NCBI RefSeq assembly: GCF_004005485.1
Contig: NZ_RZUL01000003.1
Span: forward strand, 434,001 to 498,000
Direction of reading: 5' to 3'
Length of the DNA stretch: 64,000 bases
Origin: Sphingobium algorifonticola
GTDB lineage: Bacteria > Pseudomonadota > Alphaproteobacteria > Sphingomonadales > Sphingomonadaceae
Part shown: piece after piece, positions 34,568-41,649 of the stretch
Position numbering within the stretch: the first letter of the stretch is position 1
How the letters are laid out: each line of letters begins with the position of its first letter
Made by a program: the position numbers and the translations under genes
Notes under the pieces: generated by a model
The model's database searches: none
Seen by the model: only the letters and a program-made list of their open reading frames with translations
Told to the model about the DNA's origin: nothing

Positions 34568-36357
34568 CGCGCATCCGTACATCAGTCGTCAGGCAGAACC
34601 TGTTGCAGCTTCCATCAGCTCTGAACTCGCAGGAAAGCGCCATTACAGCACCAACGAATCCTGACGTACGTCAGGCTGACGAGGAGCGAGATGACAGACG
34701 CCGGTTCCACCCCAAATGGCATGTCCTTGCCGCGCTTCTGCTGTCCGGCCTCGCCGCTCCCGCCTTTGCTTCAGGCCTCGTCGATGACGTGAACGGCATC
34801 GCGCTGGATGACAAGGGCAAGCTGCTGTCGTTCAACGGCCTCGTCATTTCCGACGACGGCAAGGTCGAAAAATTGTTGCAGCCCAAGGACAAGCGGCCGG
34901 AGCGGCCGACGTTTCGGCTCGACGGCAAGGGACGCACACTCATCCCCGGCATGATCGACGGCCATGGCCATGTCATGGGCCTGGGCCTTGCGCTCCTTAC
35001 CCTCGACCTGTCGGACACCCGGTCGCTGGCCGAAGCACAAGCCAAGATCAGGGCCTATGCGAGCGAAAACGCTGGCCGAAAATGGATTATCGGGACCGGA
35101 TGGAACCAGGAATTATGGGGTCTCGGCCGATTTCCCACCGCCGCCGAACTGGATGCCGCCGTGGCCGATATCCCCGTGTGGCTGGAGCGCGTGGACGGTC
35201 ATGCAGGCTGGGCCAACAGTGCCGCGATGCAGGCCGCGGGCATAACGGCTGCGACCAAAGCGCCGCCCGGGGGCCGTATCGAAAGCGCCGGGGGTAAGCC
35301 GTCCGGCGTGTTCGTTGATGCCGCCAAGGCACTGATCGAGCGCGTCGTGCCGCCGCCCGCGCCGAAGGACCGCGACCTGGCCTTTGCCAAGGCACAGGAC
35401 AAGCTGCTGTCGCTCGGCATCACGGCCATTGCCGACATGGGCACGACAATGGACGACTGGCAGACATTTCGCCGGTCTGGCGATCGTGGGGTGCTCCGTG
35501 TGCGGATCATGGCCTATGCGGCGGGCATCGATCAGATGGTGGCGATCGCCGGGCCGGAGCCTACGCCCTGGCTCTATGACGATCGGCTGCGCCTCACGGG
35601 CGTGAAGCTCTATCTCGATGGCGCGCTTGGATCGCGCGGGGCATGGCTCAAGGCGGATTACAGCGACGCGCCCGGCCAGCGCGGCCTGCCGCTGACCGGA
35701 TCGACGCAATTGCGCAACCAGATGAGCCGCGCGGCGATGGACAATTTCCAGGTCGCCATCCATGCCATCGGCGATCAGGCCAATGCCGAGGTGCTCGACG
35801 CGATCGAGGAACTCTCCGGCACATACAGGGGCGACCGACGCTGGCGGATCGAACATGCACAAATCGTGGACCCGGTGGACCTACCCCGCTTTGCCACACA
35901 CGGCACGATCGCGTCGATGCAGCCGGTGCATGAAGCGTCCGACTGGCGGATGGCCCTTGCGCGTATGGGCGAGGCCCGCCTGCAAGGGGCATATGCCTGG
36001 CGGACGATGCTCGACAACAAGGTGCCACTGGCCTTCGGCTCGGACGTGCCGGTCGAATCCGCCAATCCCTTTCCCGGCCTTGCCGTTGCCATGACGCGGG
36101 AGGATGCAAAGGGCGAACCCTTCGGGGGCTGGATGCCGCAGCAGCGCATCAGGTTAGAGGAAGCACTGGCGGCCTTCACGCGCGGCGCGGCCTATGCCGG
36201 CTTTGCGGAACAACGCTTCGGTGCGCTGGCGCCCGGGCAGCAAGCCGATTTTCTGCTGATCGACCGCGACATCACGCTTGCCCGGCCCACGGAAATCCGG
36301 GAGACGCAGGTGCTCGAAACATGGGTGGGCGGTCAGCGGGCCTATGTGCGGCGATAG
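34564..36357 (+). CDS. Secreted amidohydrolase (YtcJ-like), start uncertain
   Basis: A 597-residue frame encoding a metal-dependent amidohydrolase. Motifs are LIPGMIDGHGHVMGLG (metal HxH), WIIGTGWNQELWG, RVDGHAGWANSAAM, VKLYLDGALGSRGAWL, NFQVAIHAIGDQANAEVLDAIE and WRIEHAQIVDPVDLPRF, then FGSDVPVESANPFPG. A signal peptide (VLAALLLSGLAAPAFASG) lies at about residues 54-71, so the first 50 codons are suspect. The only strong SD (GAGGAGCGAG, 34681-34690) precedes an ATG at 34691 that is in another frame. The in-frame ATG at 34564 overlaps the upstream stop (ATGA). A one-base shift near 34695-34740, real or technical, would reconcile SD and signal peptide. Confidence 0.8.
   Translation: MTRIRTSVVRQNLLQLPSALNSQESAITAPTNPDVRQADEERDDRRRFHPKWHVLAALLLSGLAAPAFASGLVDDVNGIALDDKGKLLSFNGLVISDDGKVEKLLQPKDKRPERPTFRLDGKGRTLIPGMIDGHGHVMGLGLALLTLDLSDTRSLAEAQAKIRAYASENAGRKWIIGTGWNQELWGLGRFPTAAELDAAVADIPVWLERVDGHAGWANSAAMQAAGITAATKAPPGGRIESAGGKPSGVFVDAAKALIERVVPPPAPKDRDLAFAKAQDKLLSLGITAIADMGTTMDDWQTFRRSGDRGVLRVRIMAYAAGIDQMVAIAGPEPTPWLYDDRLRLTGVKLYLDGALGSRGAWLKADYSDAPGQRGLPLTGSTQLRNQMSRAAMDNFQVAIHAIGDQANAEVLDAIEELSGTYRGDRRWRIEHAQIVDPVDLPRFATHGTIASMQPVHEASDWRMALARMGEARLQGAYAWRTMLDNKVPLAFGSDVPVESANPFPGLAVAMTREDAKGEPFGGWMPQQRIRLEEALAAFTRGAAYAGFAEQRFGALAPGQQADFLLIDRDITLARPTEIRETQVLETWVGGQRAYVRR
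34660..34675. promoter_or_regulatory. Perfect 16-bp palindrome before the amidohydrolase signal sequence
   Basis: CCTGACGTACGTCAGG is a perfect 16-bp inverted repeat, five bases upstream of the strong SD at 34681-34690. Its position fits an operator, or a hairpin hiding the SD, if the amidohydrolase really starts near 34691. If translation starts at 34564 the palindrome lies inside the coding region. No regulator gene is adjacent. Confidence 0.35.
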
Positions 36358-36381
36358 ACGCAGAGCGCTATGCGCAAATGC

Positions 36382-36415
36382 AAGTGCCGCCGGACGTCAT
36401 ATGTCGGCGGCACTT
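36382..36415. terminator. Hairpin terminator between converging genes
   Basis: A stem of AAGTGCCGCC and GGCGGCACTT, extended by GAC/GTC around the loop (36382-36415), lies 25 bases after the amidohydrolase stop and 30 bases from the stop of the opposing small gene. The downstream plus-strand tract is only CTTCTTCCT, so termination may be partial; it can serve both strands. Confidence 0.65.
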
Positions 36416-36444
36416 CTTCCTCCCAAGATAGTTGACCTTCCGAG

Positions 36445-36846
36445 TCAACGCGCGGCGTAAGTTGTGCGCGGCAGGCGCTTGAGCGCCATTCTGGCGACCG
36501 TGCGCGATGAGGCGATGCTGCCGTCGGCCATCTGGAGATCGACCGGCATGGCCTTGATGGCCGCACGATAGGCCGCGTCCGCGTCCTTGATACGGCCCAT
36601 GCCGGCATAGGCATGACCAAGGTTGATAAGACGCGCGGGATCGCCCGCCGTCGTGCCGTCCAGGCTGTTCAGCCGTGCCGCAGCCCTGTCATATTGACCA
36701 TCCATCAAGGCGGCGACACCCAGGCTGCCGGTGCCATAGCCGATCTCGGTCGGTGCCGCGGCACCTTGCGCATGGGCCGATACCGGCGCGGAGAAAAGAA
36801 CCGTTGCGACCGCTGCTCCCGACAGCAGATAGCGATATTTTCCCAT
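36445..36846 (-). CDS. Small secreted TPR-like protein
   Basis: A 133-residue protein with a signal peptide (LLSGAAVATVLFSAPVSAHAQG) and about two TPR-like helix pairs (GVAALMDGQYDRAAARLNSL, then INLGHAYAGMGRIKDADAAYRAAIKA). A near-perfect SD (GGAGGAAATT) fixes the ATG at 36846. It stands alone between a bidirectional terminator and a 260-base AT-rich spacer (36847-37109) that must hold its promoter; TATATT at about 36873 on the minus strand is a possible -10. Function is unknown; periplasmic location is inferred from the signal. Confidence 0.8.
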   Translation of the reverse strand: MGKYRYLLSGAAVATVLFSAPVSAHAQGAAAPTEIGYGTGSLGVAALMDGQYDRAAARLNSLDGTTAGDPARLINLGHAYAGMGRIKDADAAYRAAIKAMPVDLQMADGSIASSRTVARMALKRLPRTTYAAR

Positions 36847-37109
36847 AATTTCCTCCAAAAAAACTTTCTAATATAGCCGTGAGTATTTCACTTTTATGAC
36901 ATGTCGGCAATATGAGAAATGTCTAGTCGGATGAAGATTTATAATGCCATTTTCAATGCGTTAACATGACGGAGCTATCGCGCAGATGCAGCATAAGATG
37001 TTTGTCATTAAACTGCAACAAACATCGGATCGGTAGTGATTCGCCGTGCGGTGCACGACCGCGATAGCGCAAAACGTGACGCCGCACCCGATCCGAAGCG
37101 TGGCCGGCT
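36847..37109. other. Intergenic spacer between a small TPR gene and ssrA
   Basis: AT-rich near 36850-37000, then GC-rich. A pair of 8-bp inverted repeats, CGGATCGG (about 37025-37032) and CCGATCCG (about 37090-37097), flanks the end of the tmRNA region and could fold the transcript end. No open frame with a start signal was found. Confidence 0.4.
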
Positions 37110-37490
37110 GCTTGTTCGTTGAGCGAAGATCGGGACGATAGGGTCCGGAGGATTCTGTTGCCCGGCTCCTCCGGAGGCCGCTGTAACCCTTCTGTTGCCC
37201 GGTGGGTCCAACCGCGTTCTTTTAGAGTAATCTCGGCCGTTAGGCCTTAATTACGCTGCGAGAGCGAGTGCTTCGTTATCGTTGGCACTTATGGGTTTTG
37301 AACAGTTTTACGGCTTACTCGGGCCGGGCGAAAATACCGTCTTTGAACACACGTCGATCCTGGTTCGGCCCCGTCAGGTGCCTCGCCGCAATGCTGCGCC
37401 GGGGCATATGGTGGAGCCGGCGGGTACTGCCCCCGCGTCCGCTGCGTCTATTACACGGCACAATTTATCGCCATAGTCGGGCGAACCCGA
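37110..37490 (-). ncRNA. ssrA: Two-piece, circularly permuted tmRNA (ssrA)
   Basis: Read on the minus strand, the acceptor piece comes first and ends with an encoded CCA (37411-37409). A 36-base intervening loop follows (37408-37373), then the coding piece begins with GGGGCCGAACCAGGATCGAC (from 37372), the hallmark tmRNA 5' end. GGGGCCG (37372-37366) pairs with CGGCTCC (37419-37413) to give a seven-pair acceptor stem with the G3-U70 wobble that alanyl-tRNA synthetase recognises. Helix P2 forms between ACGGTAT (37340-37334) and GTGCCGT (37461-37455). The tag frame encodes ANDNEALALAA. The outer ends (about 37490 and 37110) are estimates. tmRNA rescues stalled ribosomes together with SmpB. Confidence 0.93.
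37251..37286 (-). other. tmRNA proteolysis tag reading frame
   Basis: Eleven codons plus TAA (37286 to 37251) encode ANDNEALALAA, preceded by CATAAGT, which matches the usual resume-codon context (UAAGU before GCC). The C-terminal ALAA is a ClpXP/ClpAP degradation signal. The sequence matches the sphingomonad-type tag. Confidence 0.92.
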
Positions 37491-37571
37491 CAGAACTCAT
37501 ATAGGCGCAAATGGCTGAATGAAAAGTGACTCATTGCACGCCGTTCGGCCAGATCGCGATCTGGCAACAAG

Positions 37572-37607
37572 AAAGGGGCGCAGTGCCATGTCGCACCGCG
37601 CCCCTTT
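37572..37607 (-). terminator. Strong hairpin terminator for the small lipoprotein gene
   Basis: AAAGGGGCGC-A-GTGC and GCAC-C-GCGCCCCTTT form a stem of about 14 pairs around CATGTC. Read on the minus strand it ends in CCCCTTTCTTGTTG, a U-rich tail, 45 bases after the stop of the gene ending at 37652. It also separates that gene from ssrA. Confidence 0.75.
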
Positions 37608-37651
37608 GCGGGGATAACGAACGCGCCAGCCGCGCGAACATATTCCCATCC

Positions 37652-37933
37652 TTACATGGCGTTGTCGGCGCGATCCTCGGCCTTCTCGGCTGCCACTTCG
37701 CCCGCCTTGCGCGTGGCGTCGGCCTTCTCTTCCAGCGCCTCGCTCATGTTTTCCGCGGCATCAGCAGCGTTGCCGGTCAAGTTGTCGGCACGATCTTCCA
37801 TGGCGTCGGCCTGATTTTCCATATTGTCAGCGGCGTTTTCATAGGCGTTTTCCACCTTGTTTTCCTGGGCGGAATCGCAGGCCGCAAGAGCCATCAGGCT
37901 GGCGGCACCAAGCACCGTTGCAAAGGTTTTCAC
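37652..37933 (-). CDS. Small Ala/Asn/Asp-rich helical lipoprotein
   Basis: A 93-residue lipoprotein that starts at a GTG (37933) with AGGAG eight bases upstream. The signal is VKTFATVLGAASLMALAAC (Cys at 19). The mature part is a single charged amphipathic helix with recurring N-A-A-D / E-N-M / D-R-A-D units (NAADNMENQADAMEDRAD), likely a coiled coil or surface-lying helix. The pattern recalls small envelope-stress lipoproteins, but I can assign no function. It has its own terminator. Confidence 0.75.
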   Translation of the reverse strand: MKTFATVLGAASLMALAACDSAQENKVENAYENAADNMENQADAMEDRADNLTGNAADAAENMSEALEEKADATRKAGEVAAEKAEDRADNAM

Positions 37934-38088
37934 GATCAATTCTCCTGTTACGCCCCCTGGGGCTGGCATGGCATCATGGACGAGAGGGGGCGATGATCGC
38001 GCACTTCGTCCAAGCCGCAACAACAGGCATCCGTCCTTATGGTTCCACGGGTCGTCGCATCCGTAACCTTGGCAGGGTCGGCAACAGG

Positions 38089-38544
38089 CTAAACGTCGGC
38101 CGCCCCCTTCCGCAGCGAATCGCGGATTTCGCGCAAGAGCACCACTTCTTCAGGCGTCGGCGCTGCCTCAGCTTCCGCTTCTTTTTTGTGCGCGGCTAGC
38201 AGAGCATTCACGCCCTTCATCAACAGGAAGATGATAAACGCCAGAATCAGGAAATTGACGACGACCGTCAAAAACGCACCCCAGCCGAGCATGGCGACAC
38301 CCGCTGTCTTCAGGTCGGCATAGCTATCCGGCGAACCTTTGAAACCCTCTGGAATGGCGCCCAGCCGTATGAAATAGGCAGAAAAATCGACGCCGCCGAA
38401 AATATAGCCGACGAGCGGCATGATGAGGTCGTCCGTCACCGACTTGGTGATCGTCGCGAAGGCACCGCCGATGATGACGCCGATCGCCAGATCCAGCACA
38501 TTGCCGCGTGCAACGAACGCCTTGAACTCGGAAGCTATGCTCAT
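38089..38544 (-). CDS. mscL: Large-conductance mechanosensitive channel MscL
   Basis: A 151-residue inner-membrane channel that opens under high membrane tension. The N-terminus [51 protein letters not shown], here only in part quoted by motif ([24 protein letters not shown]), is the MscL TM1 region; TM2 is [21 protein letters not shown]. The charged C-terminal helix ([16 protein letters not shown]) is also typical. The SD AAAGGATGACAG precedes the ATG. The gene is monocistronic. Confidence 0.97.
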   Translation of the reverse strand: MSIASEFKAFVARGNVLDLAIGVIIGGAFATITKSVTDDLIMPLVGYIFGGVDFSAYFIRLGAIPEGFKGSPDSYADLKTAGVAMLGWGAFLTVVVNFLILAFIIFLLMKGVNALLAAHKKEAEAEAAPTPEEVVLLREIRDSLRKGAADV

Positions 38545-38691
38545 CTGTCATCCTTTTGCTGTAGGTTCGTGCCTGAAAGCGAACGTGAAGGATGGCGAAC
38601 CCGCCTGCCAAAGTCCAGTTGCGCAAGAACCGTTGCAGGCGGGCAATACAGCGCCTACCTGTGTCGCATCCAGCTTGTGGGGAGTCTCGCC

Positions 38692-39300
38692 ATGTTGCCA
38701 CGTTCCGTCCGCCGTTTTCTTCCCGCCGCCTTCGCAGCCATTGCGGCGCTCACGCTGGCGTCCTGCGGCATCAACAGCGTACCGACGGCGGAGGAAGCGG
38801 CCAAGGCGAAATGGGCCGATGTGCAGGCCCAATACCAGCGCCGGTCGAACCTCATTGGCAATCTCGTCGCAACGGTGAAGGGGGCCGCCAAGCAGGAGCA
38901 GGATACGCTGGTACAGGTGACCGAGGCGCGCGCGAAAGCGACATCGGTTCAGGTCAATGCGGCCGATCTGTCCGACCCGGCGAAGGTCGCCGCATTTCAG
39001 CAGGCGCAAGGCGCGCTGACGCAGGGTCTGGGCCGCCTGCTCGCTTCGGTGGAAGCTTATCCGGACCTCAAGTCCAACGCCAATTTCCTTGAGCTGCAAT
39101 CGCAACTTGAAGGAACGGAAAACCGCATTGCCGTCGCGATCCGCGACTATAACGAAGCGGTCCGCGCCTACAATACGCGCATCCGCACCTTCCCCGATGC
39201 GATCGGTGCCAAGCTCATCCACGGCGCAAAACCGATGACCCCCTATCAGGCGACGACGCCAGGGGCCGAGGAAGCGCCCAAGGTCGATTTCGGCGGCTGA
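38692..39300 (+). CDS. LemA-family protein
   Basis: A 202-residue LemA protein with an N-terminal signal that carries a lipobox-like LTLASC (Cys at about 24) and a helical LemA domain: KWADVQAQYQRRSNLIGNLVATVKGAAKQE and VAIRDYNEAVRAYNTRIRTFPDAIGAKLI. The SD GGGGAG upstream of 38692 fixes the start. LemA proteins are anchored with most of the chain outside the cytoplasm. LemA genes are commonly followed by TPM-domain genes, as here; the pair's role is poorly known. Confidence 0.9.
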   Translation: MLPRSVRRFLPAAFAAIAALTLASCGINSVPTAEEAAKAKWADVQAQYQRRSNLIGNLVATVKGAAKQEQDTLVQVTEARAKATSVQVNAADLSDPAKVAAFQQAQGALTQGLGRLLASVEAYPDLKSNANFLELQSQLEGTENRIAVAIRDYNEAVRAYNTRIRTFPDAIGAKLIHGAKPMTPYQATTPGAEEAPKVDFGG

Positions 39301-39310
39301 CATCCTTTCC

Positions 39311-40102
39311 GTGAAACATATCCTGCGCCTGTGCGTCCTCTGGGCGCTGATTGCCCTTGCTCCGGCAGCATGGGCGCAGGATTTTCCGAAGCTTACGGGC
39401 CGCGTGGTCGATGCGGCCAACTTGCTCGATCCCGCGCGCGAGCAGGCATTGACCGCACGGCTGGCGCAGCTCGAACAGCAAAGCGGCCGACAGCTCGTTG
39501 TCGCCACCGTCCCCAGCCTCCAGGATTATGACATTGCCGATTATGGCTATCGCCTGGGCCGCGCCTGGGGCATCGGCGAGAAGGACAAGAATAGCGGTGC
39601 GCTGCTGATCGTCGCGCCAAATGAACGCAAGGTGCGGATCGAATCCGGTTATGGGCTGGAGGGGATATTGACCGACGCGTTGGCGTCCCGGATCATCCGC
39701 GAGACGATCATCCCGCGTTTCAAGTCCAATGATTATCCCGGCGGGATAGAAGCAGGCACAAACGCCCTGATTACCCTGCTGACCTTGCCACCCGACGAGG
39801 CGCGGGCGCAGGCCGTTGCCGCGGAAAAGGGCGAAAAGCGCGGCGGCGGCGATGGCTTCATTCTGATATTCTGGATCGTCATCCTGCTTTTCTTCATTCT
39901 GCCGATGCTCTTCGGGCGACGGGGCGGTCGGCGGCATCGCCGTGGCGGCATGCCCGTCGTGATATGGGGACCGGGCCTGGGTGGCGGTGGTTCCGATTGG
40001 GGCGGCGGCGGTGGTTGGGGTGGCGGCTTCGGTGGCGGTGGAGGCGGCTTTTCCGGTGGCGGCGGCAGCTTCGGCGGTGGCGGGGCATCGGGGGACTGGT
40101 GA
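39311..40102 (+). CDS. TPM-domain membrane protein (YgcG family) with Gly-rich tail
   Basis: A 263-residue protein that begins at a GTG. It has a signal peptide (WALIALAPAAWAQ), a TPM domain (LTGRVVDAANLLDPAREQALTARLAQLEQQSGRQLVVATVPSL, GYRLGRAWGIGEKDKNSGALLIVAPNERKVRIESGYGLEGILTD), one membrane helix (FILIFWIVILLFFILPMLF) and a tail of Gly/Ser/Trp repeats (about 220-263). The Gly tail is typical of the family. It is 10 bases after the LemA gene and overlaps the next TPM gene by one base. Confidence 0.88.
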   Translation: MKHILRLCVLWALIALAPAAWAQDFPKLTGRVVDAANLLDPAREQALTARLAQLEQQSGRQLVVATVPSLQDYDIADYGYRLGRAWGIGEKDKNSGALLIVAPNERKVRIESGYGLEGILTDALASRIIRETIIPRFKSNDYPGGIEAGTNALITLLTLPPDEARAQAVAAEKGEKRGGGDGFILIFWIVILLFFILPMLFGRRGGRRHRRGGMPVVIWGPGLGGGGSDWGGGGGWGGGFGGGGGGFSGGGGSFGGGGASGDW

Positions 40103-40785
40103 TGGCGGACAGGTTCACGCTCACTCCGGCCGATCACGATCGCGTGACACAGGCGGTCGCCGCTGCCGAAGCGCAGAGCGATGGGGAAATCGTCACGATC
40201 ATAGCGCGCCGGTCAGACAGCTATCATGATGTGGGCCTGCACTGGGCCATTGCGACGATGCTGGCGTCGCTCGCCGGGATCGCCGCCTTCCCGTCTGTTT
40301 TCAAAGACCTGTTCCTGGATATTCTCGGATCATGGGACTATTATCTGGAGGACTGGCGCTTTCTCGTGTGCATCCTGTGCGTCTTGATTGCTACGTTCCT
40401 GATCGTCCGCTACATCGCCGCCATCCCGCCGGTACGGATGCTGTTGACGCCCAGAGCGACCAAGGCGCGCCGCGTGCGCCGCCGCGCCATCACCCTGTTT
40501 CGCGCCGCTGTCGAGGCGCGTACCCGTGCGCGCACCGGCGTGCTGATCTATCTATCGCTCGACGAACATCGCGCCGAACTGGTCGCCGACGCCTCGATCA
40601 ACGAAAAGGTCGATCCGGCGATATGGGGCGATGCGATGGCTGCTCTCGTGACCCATCTGCGCGCAGGGCGCCCCGGTGAAGGGATGGCGCAGGCGGTCAC
40701 GCTGGTCGGCGCCGTCATCGCCGAACATTTTCCCCGCAGTGCCGATGACCGCAACGAGCTGCCCGACCGGCTGATCGAACTATGA
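40102..40785 (+). CDS. TPM-domain-like membrane protein
   Basis: A 227-residue protein with a cytoplasmic N-terminal segment (FTLTPADHDRVTQAVAAAEAQSDGEIVTIIARRSDSY) related to TPM domains, two membrane helices (ATMLASLAGIAAFPSVF; FLVCILCVLIATFLIVRYIAAIP) and a C-terminal TPM-like part (RARTGVLIYLSLDEHRAELVADASINEKVDPAIWGDAM). It starts by a one-base stop/start overlap with the previous gene and ends by ATGA overlap with the Nudix gene, so four genes (LemA, TPM, TPM-like, Nudix) form one operon. Confidence 0.82.
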   Translation: MADRFTLTPADHDRVTQAVAAAEAQSDGEIVTIIARRSDSYHDVGLHWAIATMLASLAGIAAFPSVFKDLFLDILGSWDYYLEDWRFLVCILCVLIATFLIVRYIAAIPPVRMLLTPRATKARRVRRRAITLFRAAVEARTRARTGVLIYLSLDEHRAELVADASINEKVDPAIWGDAMAALVTHLRAGRPGEGMAQAVTLVGAVIAEHFPRSADDRNELPDRLIEL

Positions 40786-41318
40786 ACGACGACACGCCGG
40801 AAGAAATCATGTGGGAAGGCCGCTTCATCACGGCCAAGCGTCGGGGCAGGTGGGAATATGTCAGCCGGGCGCGCGGCATTCGCGCCGCCGTCATCCTCGC
40901 GATCGACGACGGCCATGTCCTGCTGGTCGATCAATATCGTGTCCCGCTGGGTCAGCGATGTCTCGAACTGCCGGCGGGTCTGGTGGGCGACGGCGCTATG
41001 CCGGATGAGGATGCGGCCATGGCTGCGATCCGCGAACTGGAAGAGGAAACGGGCTATCGCGCGGCGCGCATGGACAGCCTTGGCACCTATTTCAGCTCGC
41101 CGGGCATGGTATCGGAGAGCTTCACACTGTTTCGGGCGGGCGGCCTTCGCCAAACCGGCCCGGGCGGCGGTGTGGATGGCGAGGATATCATCGTCCATCG
41201 GCTGCCGCTCGCCACGCTTCACGACGAGATCGAACGGATGCGCGGCAAAGGCTATGCGATCGACGTCAAGCTGCTGCTGCTGCTCGGCCCGACGATCCTC
41301 GCAGCGGTAGCGCCTTAG
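40782..41318 (+). CDS. Nudix hydrolase (ADP-ribose pyrophosphatase-like)
   Basis: A 178-residue Nudix enzyme. The Nudix box is GDGAMPDEDAAMAAIRELEEETGY (about 67-90), with the REL-EE core intact. ELPAGLVGDG and the downstream SPGMVSESFTLFRA match the ADP-sugar pyrophosphatase group, which hydrolyses ADP-ribose to AMP and ribose 5-phosphate. It is coupled by ATGA to the TPM gene and its stop overlaps the stop of the opposing gene. Confidence 0.88.
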   Translation: MNDDTPEEIMWEGRFITAKRRGRWEYVSRARGIRAAVILAIDDGHVLLVDQYRVPLGQRCLELPAGLVGDGAMPDEDAAMAAIRELEEETGYRAARMDSLGTYFSSPGMVSESFTLFRAGGLRQTGPGGGVDGEDIIVHRLPLATLHDEIERMRGKGYAIDVKLLLLLGPTILAAVAP

Positions 41319-41599
41319 CGGAAATTATCCGCATAAGCCTGTAATTTCAGAGTCTTCGGTGGTGTATTGATGACGGAATAGGCGATATTTTCGCGCCTGG
41401 CATAGGCTTCCGCAGCCGCCTGCGAAGGGAAACGCAGGACGACCTGTTCGGCAGTGTAGCCCGATCCTGCCCAGCCGGTCAGCGGATCGGCGCGCTTCGG
41501 TTCGTCAGGCCTGAACTCCAGTACCCAACTGCTCGTGCGCGCCTTGCCGGACTGCATCGCATTCTTGGGCATCTGGTAAATCCGTGCAGTCACGCTCAT
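41315..41599 (-). CDS. Complex I accessory subunit (NDUFS4-like, ETC complex I family)
   Basis: A 94-residue protein of the alphaproteobacterial family related to mitochondrial NDUFS4 (18-kDa). Motifs are TARIYQMPKNAMQSG, TSSWVLEFRPDEPKRADPLTGWAGSGYTAEQVVLRFPSQAAAEAYARRENI given here by its ends only, and the C-terminal YADNF. It probably stabilises respiratory NADH dehydrogenase. The ATG at 41599 gives the normal N-terminus. It follows hrpB on the same strand with a 50-base gap. Confidence 0.85.
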   Translation of the reverse strand: MSVTARIYQMPKNAMQSGKARTSSWVLEFRPDEPKRADPLTGWAGSGYTAEQVVLRFPSQAAAEAYARRENIAYSVINTPPKTLKLQAYADNFR

Positions 41600-41649
41600 C
41601 TCCGGTCGTCGGGTTCCGCGTCGGCCATGCCCCGGAACAGCCCGGCCCG

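Noticed and set aside
36886-36903. A Pho-box-like match (ATGTCAT AAAA GTGAAAT) before the small TPR gene
   Set aside because: Only the first half-site fits; the second has three mismatches and there is no longer phased array.
37409-37445. A tRNA-like 3' end on the minus strand taken as a free tRNA gene
   Set aside because: No anticodon arm or D arm fits, and the segment pairs with the tmRNA coding piece instead; it is the tmRNA acceptor end.
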